Origin: Chloroflexota bacterium | GTDB lineage: Bacteria > Chloroflexota > Dehalococcoidia > Dehalococcoidales > JACQON01 | Reading direction: 5' to 3' | Assembly: GCA_016202545.1 (NCBI GenBank) | Contig: JACQON010000029.1 | Span: forward strand, 1-48,024 | DNA length: 48,024 bases | Part shown: in pieces, positions 35,244 to 43,906 of the stretch | Position numbering within the stretch: position 1 is the first letter of the stretch | Layout: each line of letters begins with the position of its first letter | Notes under the pieces: generated by a model | The model's database searches: none | The model's input: only the letters and a program-made list of their open reading frames with translations | What the model was told of the DNA's origin: nothing | Translations under genes and position numbers: made by a program

Positions 35244-37934
35244 ATGACGGAAACGCGAAACATCCAGGAAGACATACCCCGGGCCTATGAGCCGGGGGAG
35301 GTGGAGCGGAAGTGGTACGCGTTCTGGCTGGAGCGGGGCTATTTCACCCCCAAAATAGACCCCCAGAAGAAGCCTTTTGTCATCATCATGCCGCCGCCCA
35401 ACGTCACCGGCGAGCTTCACCTGGGCCATGCCCTCACCGCCACCCTGGAAGACATCATGGTACGCTGGCACCGCATGAAGGGCGACCCCACCCTGTGGCT
35501 GCCCGGCGTTGACCATGCCGGCATCGCCGCCCAGGTGGTGGTGGAGCAACTGCTGGCCAAAGAAAAGCTAGACCGCCACCAGCTTGGCCGGGAGAAATTC
35601 ACCGAGCGCATATGGCAGTGGGCGAACAGGTGCCGCCAGGCCATCACCCGCCAGCACCAGAGGCTGGGGGTCTCCTGCGACTGGACCCGGGAGCGCTTCA
35701 CCCTGGACGAAGGGCCCAGCCGGGCGGTGCGTACCGCCTTCGTCCGCCTGTATGACAAGGGACTCATCTACCGCGGCGAGCGCATCATCAACTGGTGCCC
35801 CCGCTGCTCAACCGCCATCTCCGACCTTGAGGTAGACCACAAAGAGGTGCAGGGGCACCTGTATTACGTGCGCTATCCCCTGGTCGAAGGCGACTTCATT
35901 ACCGTGGCCACCACCCGGCCGGAGACCATCCTGGGCGATACCGCCGTAGCCGTCAACCCCGGAGACGAGCGGTTCAAAGCCGTGCTGGGCAAAACGGCCG
36001 TCCTGCCGGCGGTAAAACGCATCATACCCATCGTCGCCGATGAGGCCGTTGACCCTGCCTTCGGCACCGGAGCGGTCAAGATAACCCCCGGCCACGACCC
36101 GGTGGACTTCGAGGTGGGCCAGCGGCAGGGGCTGCCCCTGGTCAATATCCTCAACCCTGATGCCACCATGAACGAAAACGCCGGCCCTTACGCCGGGCTG
36201 GACCGGTTTGCCTGCCGCCGGGCGATACTGGCCGACCTGGAGAAGGACGGGCTGCTGGTGAAAACCGAGCCCCACGTCTATTCGGTGGGGCACTGCCAGC
36301 GCTGCCAGACCGTTATCGAGCCAATCGCCAGCCAGCAGTGGTTCGTCAAAATGCCGCCCCTGGCCGGGCCAGCCATTGAAGCCGTCACCAGCGGGCGCAT
36401 CAAGATTGTCCCCGAGCGCTTCACCAAGGTGTACCTCAACTGGCTGGAGAACATCCGCGACTGGTGCATCAGCCGCCAGCTATGGTGGGGACACAGAATA
36501 CCGGTGTGGTATTGCCGGGACTGCCATGAGCCGACGGTGACCGTCACGGAGGCCGGGTCTTGCCGCCACTGCGGCTCGGCCCATATAGAGCAAGACCCGG
36601 ATGTCCTCGATACCTGGTTCAGCTCGGCGCTGTGGCCTCACTCCACCCTGGGCTGGCCCGATGATACTGCGGACTTCAGGTATTTCTACCCCACTTCAGT
36701 GATGGAGACCGGCTATGACATCCTGTTCTTCTGGGTGGCCAGGATGATAATGATGGGGCTGGAGGATACCGGCGACATCCCCTTCCACACCGTCTACCTG
36801 CACGGCCTGATACGTGACGAGAAGGGGGAAAAGATGAGCAAGGTCAGAGGCAACGTGCTCAATCCAATTGACACCCTGGAGAAATACGGCACCGATGCCC
36901 TGCGCTTTGCCCTCACCACCGGCACGTCACCGGGGAACGATATCCGGCTCAGCCCGTCCAGGCTGGAGGCCAGCCGCAACTTCGCCAACAAGCTGTGGAA
37001 TGCCGCCCGCTTCGTCATCAGCAGTCTTCCCGCTAAGGAGGAGTCCGCCCCGGCCCGGCCCTCCGCGGAGGCGCTTCCGGTGGAGGACCGCTGGATTTTG
37101 AGCCGCCTGAACCAGACCATTTCAGCCGCCACCAAGCTGATGGACGACTTCCAGTTCGGCGAGGCGCAGCGGCAGATTCACGATTTCCTCTGGGGGGAGT
37201 TCTGCGACTGGTATATCGAGCTGGCCAAAATCCGCCTCCGCGCCGGAGAGGCGCCGTCTCCCATTCCCACCCTCGTGCACGTACTGGAGACCTCCCTGCG
37301 CCTGCTGCACCCCTACATGCCCTTTATCACCGAAGAGCTGTGGCAGAACCTGAAGCGCCGCCTGCCGCCGGAGCTTTCGCCCGCCGGGTCCATAATGGTC
37401 TCCCCCTATCCTGACGCCGACCTCGAGGTTATCGACCCGCAGGCGGAAGAGGTCATGCAGTCCCTGATTGAAATAATACGCTCCATCCGCAACGTCCGGG
37501 CGCAGTACAAGGTGGACAGCGCCAGATGGATTGAGGCGCAAATCTATGCCGCCAGGCTCGCGCCGGCCATCGTCCCCTACTCTCAGGCCATCGAGAGCCT
37601 GGCCAGGGCAAGGCCGGTCACCTTCCTGGACAGCGCAGAGCAGGCCCGGCCCGGCGAAAACGCCGTCAAGCTGGTGCTGAAAGACTCGGAGGTGCTCATA
37701 CCCATGGAAAGCATGCTCGACCTGGCCGCCGAGAGGAAGCGACTGCGCCAGGAGATAGAGCAGGCCCAGGCCGAGGCCGACCGCCTCAAGGCCAGGCTGG
37801 ACGACCAGGCTTTTCTGACCAGGGCGCCGGCGGCGGTCATTGAAAAAGAGCGCCAGAAGTTCTACACTCTGACTGACAGACTGCAACGGCTGAGGCAACA
37901 AATCCAGGACCTTAAGGAGGGAGACAATGAATGA
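35244..37934 (+). CDS. valS: Valyl-tRNA synthetase
   Basis: Charges tRNA-Val. The 896-residue class I synthetase has the HIGH-type motif ELHLGHAL (near 57-64), the editing domain with TTRPETILGDTAVAV, GEKMSKVRGN with KMSK near 530, the anticodon-binding domain, and a C-terminal coiled coil (about 830-896) that is usual in ValS. AAAGGAAAAG lies upstream of the ATG. No T-box leader is present. The last eight bases overlap the start of the universal stress gene. Confidence 0.97.
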   Translation: MTETRNIQEDIPRAYEPGEVERKWYAFWLERGYFTPKIDPQKKPFVIIMPPPNVTGELHLGHALTATLEDIMVRWHRMKGDPTLWLPGVDHAGIAAQVVVEQLLAKEKLDRHQLGREKFTERIWQWANRCRQAITRQHQRLGVSCDWTRERFTLDEGPSRAVRTAFVRLYDKGLIYRGERIINWCPRCSTAISDLEVDHKEVQGHLYYVRYPLVEGDFITVATTRPETILGDTAVAVNPGDERFKAVLGKTAVLPAVKRIIPIVADEAVDPAFGTGAVKITPGHDPVDFEVGQRQGLPLVNILNPDATMNENAGPYAGLDRFACRRAILADLEKDGLLVKTEPHVYSVGHCQRCQTVIEPIASQQWFVKMPPLAGPAIEAVTSGRIKIVPERFTKVYLNWLENIRDWCISRQLWWGHRIPVWYCRDCHEPTVTVTEAGSCRHCGSAHIEQDPDVLDTWFSSALWPHSTLGWPDDTADFRYFYPTSVMETGYDILFFWVARMIMMGLEDTGDIPFHTVYLHGLIRDEKGEKMSKVRGNVLNPIDTLEKYGTDALRFALTTGTSPGNDIRLSPSRLEASRNFANKLWNAARFVISSLPAKEESAPARPSAEALPVEDRWILSRLNQTISAATKLMDDFQFGEAQRQIHDFLWGEFCDWYIELAKIRLRAGEAPSPIPTLVHVLETSLRLLHPYMPFITEELWQNLKRRLPPELSPAGSIMVSPYPDADLEVIDPQAEEVMQSLIEIIRSIRNVRAQYKVDSARWIEAQIYAARLAPAIVPYSQAIESLARARPVTFLDSAEQARPGENAVKLVLKDSEVLIPMESMLDLAAERKRLRQEIEQAQAEADRLKARLDDQAFLTRAPAAVIEKERQKFYTLTDRLQRLRQQIQDLKEGDNE

Positions 37935-38397
37935 GAGAATACTCTTGCCGCTGGACGGCTCCAGGGTCGGCGAAGCCGCCCTGCCCTATGTTGACGACCT
38001 TATCTCCAAGATGGCGCCCGGTGTAAAAGTAGAGATTACCCTGCTCCAGGTAGTATCACCGCTGACCCACTACGTCGTCGCCGGGGCCGCCGGCGTGGCT
38101 GTCCCCTACACCGAGGAGGAGATGAAAGTCCTTCGGCAGAAAGCCCTGGACTACCTCGGCAAGGCTGGCGAAGTCCTGAAGAGCAGAGGGGCCAACGTCA
38201 AGACGATGGTGGCCGTTGGCGACGCCGCTGACAGCATCATGAAAGCTGCTGATGAAATCGGCGCCGACCTCATCGCTATGTCCACGCATGGACGGTCGGG
38301 CATCAGCCGCTGGGCGTTCGGCAGCGTGACTGACCGGGTGCTGCGGTGGGGAAACAGACCGGTGCTCCTGGTAAGGGCTCCAAAAGAAACCAAGTAG
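37927..38397 (+). CDS. Universal stress protein (UspA family)
   Basis: 156 residues with the Usp fold: ILLPLDGSRVGEAALPYV at the start and the ATP-binding-type motif STHGRSGISRWAFGSVTDRV near the C-terminus, then NRPVLLVR. Family members are cytoplasmic nucleotide-binding proteins linked to stress. It overlaps the end of valS by eight bases and has AAGGAGG just upstream, so it is translated from the same message. Confidence 0.93.
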   Translation: MNERILLPLDGSRVGEAALPYVDDLISKMAPGVKVEITLLQVVSPLTHYVVAGAAGVAVPYTEEEMKVLRQKALDYLGKAGEVLKSRGANVKTMVAVGDAADSIMKAADEIGADLIAMSTHGRSGISRWAFGSVTDRVLRWGNRPVLLVRAPKETK

Positions 38398-38452
38398 CCT
38401 GCCGGTGTACTATCAAGGTCGGTTGCTGAACCAATCGCTGCTTCAGCGCACG

Positions 38453-39253
38453 TTATCGCTTGCCGACGACCTCATCTCCTTTACCTGGCGTCATGCCGGC
38501 CGGTGCGGGAAGGCCGGCAAAGCAACGGCCGACCTCCCCCGGCGATAATCTCCAGGGATGCCCGCTGAGCGATTGCTGCTGCGCCAGGTAGCACAGGGCT
38601 TTCTTAGTATCGCTGGCAACCCTGGCTTTGTCGCAGTGCTCCAGGCGGTACTTGAACAGCCAGAAGGTGAACTCCTTCAGCTCGCCCAGGGTGATGGACT
38701 TGAGCTGGCGGTAACGCTTGATTTGCCTGAAACGCTTGAGCAGCTCCGCCTCGGTGGCCGCGTATATCCGCCGGTGGGCCTCGTCCAGGGTGTCGCAGTC
38801 AGCAGTCAAGCCCAAAGTCAGCCTCTCTTTGCGCACCTCGGCTTCGGTTGCCAGAATCAAGGCCCGTTCCACAACGACGCCGTAGAAGTAGTTCAGGTGC
38901 TGCTGGTACTTGCTGCAGCCGATAAGCTCTTTGAACTCCTCGGCGGTCAGGTCAAGCGGCGGCCTGCCGTGGAACAGAAGGTCAGTTTTCTCGGCGTCGG
39001 GCACCAGCCCATCCACCGCCTCGCACAGGCGCTCGGCCAGGAGCAGCCAGTCAAAAGCCTCGCCATCAATAAGATACCGGCGCACCGTGCCGCCATGGAC
39101 TTCCTCGCTCCCGGGCCATATCCCGATAGCCTCCAGCAAGGCAAGATACCAGTGCCTGCCGCCAGCAATGTCCCTGGCCATATGCTCGATGACCTCGGCA
39201 CCGCCGGCCGCAGCCGACCGGGAAGGATGTAGCCCGTTATCCCGCTCCACCAT
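38453..39253 (-). CDS. Conserved-looking protein of unknown function
   Basis: 266 residues, mostly helical and charged, without signal peptide, membrane segment or known motif. Features are an N-terminal part with HWYLALLEAIGIWPGSEE, RYLIDGEAFDWLLLAERL in the middle, and a long helical region LLKRFRQIKRYRQLKS. A GGGGAAGG ribosome site precedes the ATG. polX lies 12 bases upstream on the same strand, so the two are probably co-transcribed. Codon use matches the neighbours. I do not recognise the family. Confidence 0.75.
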   Translation of the reverse strand: MVERDNGLHPSRSAAAGGAEVIEHMARDIAGGRHWYLALLEAIGIWPGSEEVHGGTVRRYLIDGEAFDWLLLAERLCEAVDGLVPDAEKTDLLFHGRPPLDLTAEEFKELIGCSKYQQHLNYFYGVVVERALILATEAEVRKERLTLGLTADCDTLDEAHRRIYAATEAELLKRFRQIKRYRQLKSITLGELKEFTFWLFKYRLEHCDKARVASDTKKALCYLAQQQSLSGHPWRLSPGEVGRCFAGLPAPAGMTPGKGDEVVGKR

Positions 39254-39265
39254 CGTGCCTTCCCC

Positions 39266-40981
39266 TCATGACTTCAGATAGGCTAAAAACTCCTTCAGCG
39301 GCCTGGTGTTGACTATATCCTGCGGCCGACACCAGCCCCGCCTGGCCATGCCCACGCCGAAGCGCATAAACTCCAGATGCTCAACGCTATGGGTATCGGT
39401 GCTGGTCGCCAGCTTCGCTCCCAGCTCCCTGGCCCGGTAGATATGGATATCCTTGAGGTCGAGCCGGCTGGGCATGCCGCTGACCTCCAGAATGGTGCCG
39501 GTCCTGACCGCCGCCTGAAAGATGGCCTCCATGTCCACAGCTACCGGCTCTCTGTCCGGCAGGAGACGGCAGGTAGGATGCGCCAGCACATCCACGTGGG
39601 GATTCTCCATCGCCTTTATCATCCGCCGCGTCATCCGCTCCTGCGGCTCATCCATGCCGGAATGCACCGCGGCTACCACGATGTCCAGCCCGGCCAGGAT
39701 GTCATCGGGGAAATCCAGGCTGCCGTCGGCGCGGATATCCACCTCGGCCCCGCTGAGGATGCGGATGCCGTTCAGCTTCTCGTTTAGCGCCCTCACCTCC
39801 GCCCCCTGCTGTCGCAGCCGCTCTGGAGGCAGGCCGCGGGCAATGCCGCGCCCGGCCGAGTGGTCGGTGAGCGCCACATACTGGTAGCCGCGGGCCTTGG
39901 CGGCCAGGGCCACGGCCTCGATAGAGTCACGGCCGTCGCTCCACCGGGAGTGGACATGAAGGTCTCCTTTGATATCGGAGGTCTCCACCAGCCCGGGTAT
40001 GGTGCCCTGCTCCGCCCTGGCTATCTCGTCCTGCCCTTCCCTTATCTCCGGAGGGATGAACTGCAGCCCCATCCGCCGATAGAAGGCCTCCTCGGTGGCG
40101 AACTTCTCCAGCTTCTCCGTGCGCAGGTCGGTGATGCCGTACTCGGAGAGCTTCAGTCCCATGCGGTGCGCTCTCTCCCGCAGGTTGATGTTGTGCTGCT
40201 TGCTGCCGGTGAAATACTGGAGCGTGGAGCCGAAGGAGTCGTGCTCCACGATGCGGAGGTCGACCTGAAGCCCGCCGGCGACCACCACGCTAGCCTTGGT
40301 GGTGCCGCTGGCGAGGACTTCCCTGACCTGGGGCAGGCTGACGAAGGCCTGAATCGCCTCGCGAGCGTCGTCGGCGGTGCCCATGATGTCAATATCGCCA
40401 ATGGTCTCCTTGAAGCGGCGCAGGCTTCCCGCCGGTGTCAGGTTCCTCAGCCCGGGCACATCTTTGAGCTGGGCCAGCAGCTTGTCCACTACCAGCAGCG
40501 CCTCGCCGATGGGGATGCGCTGGTCTTTCCTCCGCAGCGCCTGAAGATGGCGGAGGATATTATCGGCGGCCTTCTCTCCCATGCGGGGCAGGGCGGCCAC
40601 CTTGCCCTGGATGATGGCCGCTTCCAGCTCGTCCATCGTCTTTATCCCCAGCTCGGTGGAAAGCAGCATAGCGGTCTTGGGACCGATGCCGGGCACCTCA
40701 AGCAGGGCGATGACGCCCTCGGGAAACTCGGCCTTCAGCTTCTCGTAGGCGCCCAGCTTGCCGGTGGTCACCAGCTCGGTTATCTTTTTGGCGATAGCCT
40801 CGCCCACGCCGGGGACTTCCCTCAGCTTCCCCTCACTGACCAGTTGCTCCGCCTCTACCGGCAGGTACTCGATGGAGCGCGCCGCTTTCTGGTACGCCCG
40901 GAGCTTGAACGGGTTCTCCCCCTTAAGCTCCAGGAGGTCAGCCATATCCTCAAATACCCTGGCGATTTCCTTGTTGTTCAT
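39266..40981 (-). CDS. polX: DNA polymerase X/3'-5' exonuclease (PolX)
   Basis: Gap-filling repair polymerase. The 571-residue protein has helix-hairpin-helix units (LEVPGIGPKTAMLL near 94-107), a polymerase palm with Asp196 and Asp198 in GDIDIMG and Asp241, and a C-terminal PHP phosphoesterase (from about 335) with His342 and His344 in DLHVHSRWSDG, which gives the exonuclease activity in bacterial PolX. The first nine codons (MNNKEIARV) recur in part, as an imperfect direct repeat, at 41458-41485 beyond the hicBA genes. Confidence 0.95.
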   Translation of the reverse strand: MNNKEIARVFEDMADLLELKGENPFKLRAYQKAARSIEYLPVEAEQLVSEGKLREVPGVGEAIAKKITELVTTGKLGAYEKLKAEFPEGVIALLEVPGIGPKTAMLLSTELGIKTMDELEAAIIQGKVAALPRMGEKAADNILRHLQALRRKDQRIPIGEALLVVDKLLAQLKDVPGLRNLTPAGSLRRFKETIGDIDIMGTADDAREAIQAFVSLPQVREVLASGTTKASVVVAGGLQVDLRIVEHDSFGSTLQYFTGSKQHNINLRERAHRMGLKLSEYGITDLRTEKLEKFATEEAFYRRMGLQFIPPEIREGQDEIARAEQGTIPGLVETSDIKGDLHVHSRWSDGRDSIEAVALAAKARGYQYVALTDHSAGRGIARGLPPERLRQQGAEVRALNEKLNGIRILSGAEVDIRADGSLDFPDDILAGLDIVVAAVHSGMDEPQERMTRRMIKAMENPHVDVLAHPTCRLLPDREPVAVDMEAIFQAAVRTGTILEVSGMPSRLDLKDIHIYRARELGAKLATSTDTHSVEHLEFMRFGVGMARRGWCRPQDIVNTRPLKEFLAYLKS

Positions 40982-40984
40982 GGG
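40957..40984. repeat. Direct repeat 1 flanking hicBA (polX start)
   Basis: This 28-base stretch is matched at 24 of 28 positions by 41458-41485. It covers the first codons of polX. The four differences are transitions; two are silent in the polX reading (AAC/AAT, AAG/AAA) and one is ATG/GTG. Confidence 0.8.
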
Positions 40985-41008
40985 TTATCCTAGCGGCATG
41001 GTTGAGTT

Positions 41009-41232
41009 TCAGTCTAACAATCTGCGGAATTCATCCCTGGTAAGGTCGGCTTCTCTCATGATTTCTCGAAGCGTTCCCGGCAATATCTCCTTATGTTTGG
41101 GGACGACAACCGTGCGATTAGTCTTCGGATGATAGTAAACCATATGGCTTCCCCTCTGCCTGTCAAACCAAAGCCTGCTTTCTTCAGAGCCATCGTTACC
41201 TCCCGCCACGAAAGCAGAGGTAAACGGCTCAC
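41009..41232 (-). pseudogene. hicA: hicA toxin gene with a one-base frameshift
   Basis: HicA is a small mRNA interferase of type II toxin-antitoxin systems. From a GTG at 41232 that overlaps the hicB stop, the first frame gives SRLPLLSWREVTMALKKAGF, the family N-terminus. The rest, FDRQRGSHMVYYHPKTNR then VVVPKHKEILPGTLREIM, lies in another frame. The switch falls at about 41168-41170, where two bases separate codons that should be three apart. The catalytic His (GSH) is intact. An in-frame start at about 41209 would yield a 66-residue product lacking the first helix. A true mutation or a sequencing error would look the same. Confidence 0.8.
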
Positions 41233-41432
41233 ACGGCTACCTCTTCCTCACGGACTTCAGGCAAAGGAATATTCCGCTCTCGGAGGCTCTCCAAATAGAC
41301 TTCTATAGCCTCTTTGATGTTGGTCATGGCCTCCTCGGTAGTTATTCCCTGCGAGACACAACCGGGAAGTGAGGGCGCATAAACGGTATAGCCGCCTTCC
41401 TCCTGCGCTTCTATGATTACCTTATATTTCAT
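41229..41432 (-). CDS. hicB: HicB antitoxin
   Basis: 67 residues with the partial RNase H-like HicB fold: YKVIIEAQEEGGYTVYAPSL, PGCVSQGITTEEAMTNIKEAI, then VYLESLRERNIPLP. It is the short form without a separate DNA-binding domain. GGAGGTGATTT is an excellent ribosome site. It precedes hicA, the less common order for this pair in the literature but frequent for short HicB proteins. Confidence 0.9.
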   Translation of the reverse strand: MKYKVIIEAQEEGGYTVYAPSLPGCVSQGITTEEAMTNIKEAIEVYLESLRERNIPLPEVREEEVAV

Positions 41433-41457
41433 AAATCACCTCCGTAATTGGAACCCC

Positions 41458-41485
41458 CCCTGGCGATTTCTTTATTGTTCACGAG
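41458..41485. repeat. Direct repeat 2 flanking hicBA (relic of polX start)
   Basis: On the minus strand it can be read GTG AAC AAT AAA GAA ATC GCC, equal to the polX start VNNKEIA, and then leaves that frame. The stop codon of the 74-residue gene lies inside it. It therefore resembles the original junction between that gene and polX. Confidence 0.75.
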
Positions 41486-41696
41486 TGGGAATCTTCTCTC
41501 TTATCCAATCCCAATCCGGGTTGCCATGATTAAAGAACGACTTCAAATTATCCTTCAGCCATTCATAATAATCATCTTCCGTATACTGGCAAAATGCCTC
41601 AACCAAGGCATCCTTTGGGATGTCCCCAGGGATTTCCAACTCCCGGTCTTCAAATTCTCCATCCAAAAACTCCTCAACAACCTGTCTATCAAGCAT
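41472..41696 (-). CDS. Small acidic protein of unknown function
   Basis: 74 residues, acidic and rich in aromatic residues (YTEDDYYEWLKDNL, NPDWDWIREKI). No known motif. It is AT-richer than the core genes and belongs to the accessory island. It ends within direct repeat 2, so it may formerly have overlapped polX. It could be co-transcribed with the HEPN gene 50 bases upstream. Confidence 0.6.
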   Translation of the reverse strand: MLDRQVVEEFLDGEFEDRELEIPGDIPKDALVEAFCQYTEDDYYEWLKDNLKSFFNHGNPDWDWIREKIPTREQ

Positions 41697-41746
41697 GTTT
41701 TACCTACCTTTGCCATCCTCGTAGTTTTATGTCCGATAAGCTGTAA

Positions 41747-42247
41747 TCAAATGTTCATCTTATTAATGTGGGACTCAATATCTCTAAGTCCCTCATAGAC
41801 ATTTAGGAAACGGTTCTTGGTTAAAGAAGGGGCGTCTATGGTAGGAGTAGTGCCCTTTATGTAGGTATGAGCAAGCTCATCACGACGTTGTTTCAACACA
41901 CCGAGTGAGGATCTCATTTGAGTGAATTTGTACTGGTCGATAATTTGCTCAAGTATTTCAAGCTTGATGATACCTATAATCTGTATAAGCATATCTCTAA
42001 AATTGTCCTCATAATGGAAACCATACGTGTGCTTAATCAAGCCTTCAACAAACTTAAGGTTCTTTGTTTCTTTAAGGTGCTTTTTGGCACATCCTTGTGC
42101 TATGTTATCCATTGATTCCTCAATCCATCCACACGCCTCGATAATTGCGAGTTTGGAGAAGTATAACCCTCGCCTGCCACCAATGTACTTCTGGTGAAGT
42201 TTTTCTATCTGGTTAAGGTTGTTTTGTATTTGAGTCTTCTTGACCAT
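41747..42247 (-). CDS. HEPN-domain protein paired with DUF262
   Basis: 166 residues, all helical. The motif R122-x4-H127 in RRDELAHTYI is the catalytic R-x4-6-H signature of HEPN ribonucleases, as in the RiboL-PSP and MAE_28990-type groups. It begins one base after the DUF262 stop, so the two proteins are made together. Codon use is AT-rich, unlike the flanking core genes. HEPN proteins next to DUF262 genes are usually seen in defence or toxin-antitoxin loci; activity here is inferred. Confidence 0.75.
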   Translation of the reverse strand: MVKKTQIQNNLNQIEKLHQKYIGGRRGLYFSKLAIIEACGWIEESMDNIAQGCAKKHLKETKNLKFVEGLIKHTYGFHYEDNFRDMLIQIIGIIKLEILEQIIDQYKFTQMRSSLGVLKQRRDELAHTYIKGTTPTIDAPSLTKNRFLNVYEGLRDIESHINKMNI

Positions 42248-42248
42248 A

Positions 42249-43337
42249 TCACTGCCTAGAAAATACTCTTTTGGCAGTACTCATCCTACCGATGACTCTC
42301 TCTTTACCCGCTAATCCTTCGCGCAATTTCTTTTCTGAGAACTCTTCCTCAACCAATAACTTGTCATACATAGCCTTTATATTAGATGCAGGCTGACTCT
42401 CGACAAACTCCAGGTTGAAAGATACCCCAACCAGTATTGCTTCAAGGATAGATGTACTAAGCTTTCGTGGTGGTTTGCCTTCAAATATTGACTTATAAAC
42501 TACGTCGATAGTGCGATTAAACAAGTTCTTCTTACCTGTAAGAAAATTGTCCCCTGGGTTACGATGCTCTGACATATAGTTGTTAAGGAACTTCGTAAGA
42601 CGACCAGCGTAGTCCTTATAGCCATCATAAAAGGCAAAAAAGCGTAATATGATTTCCTCTTGGATAAACCTATATCCCTCAGGTTTTTTCATCTTATTGA
42701 TTTTCATCCAATTTGGATTCTCATTCAGCTCTTTCAGCAGGTTGTTTAAGGAGCCGCCGTAAATACAATTTCTTATCTCTTGGTTGTTTAGTTTTTTACC
42801 TAGGCTATTCAATCTATGAAATATCATGAAAATGTAGTTCGTATGGCTCATTTTTGAATAGTCACATCTCAATATTGTTACTGGTAGGGTTAGGTTCTCG
42901 ACACGCGTGAAATATGAATGTAAGTCCGAATTCCTGTCAACAAACTTAGATACAGGCTGCCCCGACATTTTCGGGTCAATGTCTTCCAATTTAGAAAGTG
43001 TCCAGTCAGTATCGGACAAAAAGCGGATAATGCTCCACATTCGTTGGAGACCATCGATGACCTGCCACTTTTGAGTCTTGTAGTCTAGGCTGAAACACAT
43101 GCTAGGAATGGGAAGCTGTTTCACGAGGGAATCAATGAATCGTGTTTGGTCGGCACCTAGCCAAACAATCTCTCTCTGATATTTTGGTTGTATTTCCAGA
43201 ATGCCCTCCTTATACATTCGGAAAAGGTCAGCGCAAGACCGTAGTTCATTGTATGCGATGATATCAGGCGGAGGTAATTCGAAACTGTCGTCTTCTTCGA
43301 AGGTATGCATCTCAAGTTTTTTTACGTTTGTTGCCAT
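42249..43337 (-). CDS. DUF262 (GmrS-like/ParB-like) protein
   Basis: 362 residues. The N-terminal DUF262 domain has IQPKYQREIVW (about 49-58) and VIDGLQRM (93-100), the ParB/Srx-like nucleotide-hydrolysing motifs of GmrS-type proteins. The usual partner domain DUF1524 (HNH nuclease) is absent; the C-terminal part is helical. TAGGAGG precedes the ATG, and a perfect TTGACA lies further upstream without a well-spaced -10. AT-rich. Together with the HEPN gene it makes a two-gene unit. Confidence 0.85.
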   Translation of the reverse strand: MATNVKKLEMHTFEEDDSFELPPPDIIAYNELRSCADLFRMYKEGILEIQPKYQREIVWLGADQTRFIDSLVKQLPIPSMCFSLDYKTQKWQVIDGLQRMWSIIRFLSDTDWTLSKLEDIDPKMSGQPVSKFVDRNSDLHSYFTRVENLTLPVTILRCDYSKMSHTNYIFMIFHRLNSLGKKLNNQEIRNCIYGGSLNNLLKELNENPNWMKINKMKKPEGYRFIQEEIILRFFAFYDGYKDYAGRLTKFLNNYMSEHRNPGDNFLTGKKNLFNRTIDVVYKSIFEGKPPRKLSTSILEAILVGVSFNLEFVESQPASNIKAMYDKLLVEEEFSEKKLREGLAGKERVIGRMSTAKRVFSRQ

Positions 43338-43401
43338 AATAGCCTCCTATAACCCTTAGCGTGTGTCAAGCATATTTCTCTATCGGTTCGTCTATATTAT
43401 C

Positions 43402-43608
43402 TTAATTATCGGATATCAAGAACCCAATATCCTCCACTCCATCCCAACAACCGATATGACAGGCGTAGCGGACGCCACAGCCTGCGAAATCTAATTCCTC
43501 GTTGGAGTTCGCTATCTTCCCTTCAGCGATAGCCAGAATCTTCTGTCCCTTTTCCATTGGCTCTCCGCATTTGTCGCAGGTAATGACACTTAAACGAGCG
43601 TCCATCAT
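43402..43608 (-). CDS. Small zinc-binding-like protein
   Basis: 68 residues from the ATG at 43608, chosen because GGAGG lies five bases before it; a GTG fifteen bases upstream would cover the ribosome site. Cysteines C10-x2-C13 (TCDKCGEPM) and a later group in CGVRYACHIGCW could form a zinc-binding knuckle. It starts 16 bases after the preceding gene of the secA unit. Function unknown. Confidence 0.6.
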   Translation of the reverse strand: MMDARLSVITCDKCGEPMEKGQKILAIAEGKIANSNEELDFAGCGVRYACHIGCWDGVEDIGFLISDN

Positions 43609-43624
43609 GGCAGCCTCCTCCACA

Positions 43625-43903
43625 TCAAATCGGTATTCTGAACTTTGACCTGATTAAATTCGCCAGGAAGGGGTGCTTTTCGCCCACGGAGGTCAGCGCG
43701 CCGTAAGCGGCCAGGTTCGTGAACTCCTGGCCCATGTCTCCCTTCTGCCTGGCCTCTTTTACCTTCTCCAGAATGCCCTTCTTCAGCGCCAGCATTCGCC
43801 TGCGCTTTTCCTCATCTTTGCTGAGAGGCTTCCCGGCACGGGAAAGCTGGTCTATGTCGCCGGATAGCCCTTGAATCGTCCGCTGGAGCTCTTCATCAGT
43901 CAT
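43625..43903 (-). CDS. Small helical protein downstream of secA
   Basis: 92 residues, basic, mainly helical (LSKDEEKRRRMLALKKGILE), ending RSKFRIPI. No known motif. Three bases separate it from the secA stop codon, so it is in the same transcript. GC content matches secA. Function unknown. Confidence 0.65.
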   Translation of the reverse strand: MTDEELQRTIQGLSGDIDQLSRAGKPLSKDEEKRRRMLALKKGILEKVKEARQKGDMGQEFTNLAAYGALTSVGEKHPFLANLIRSKFRIPI

Positions 43904-43906
43904 ATG

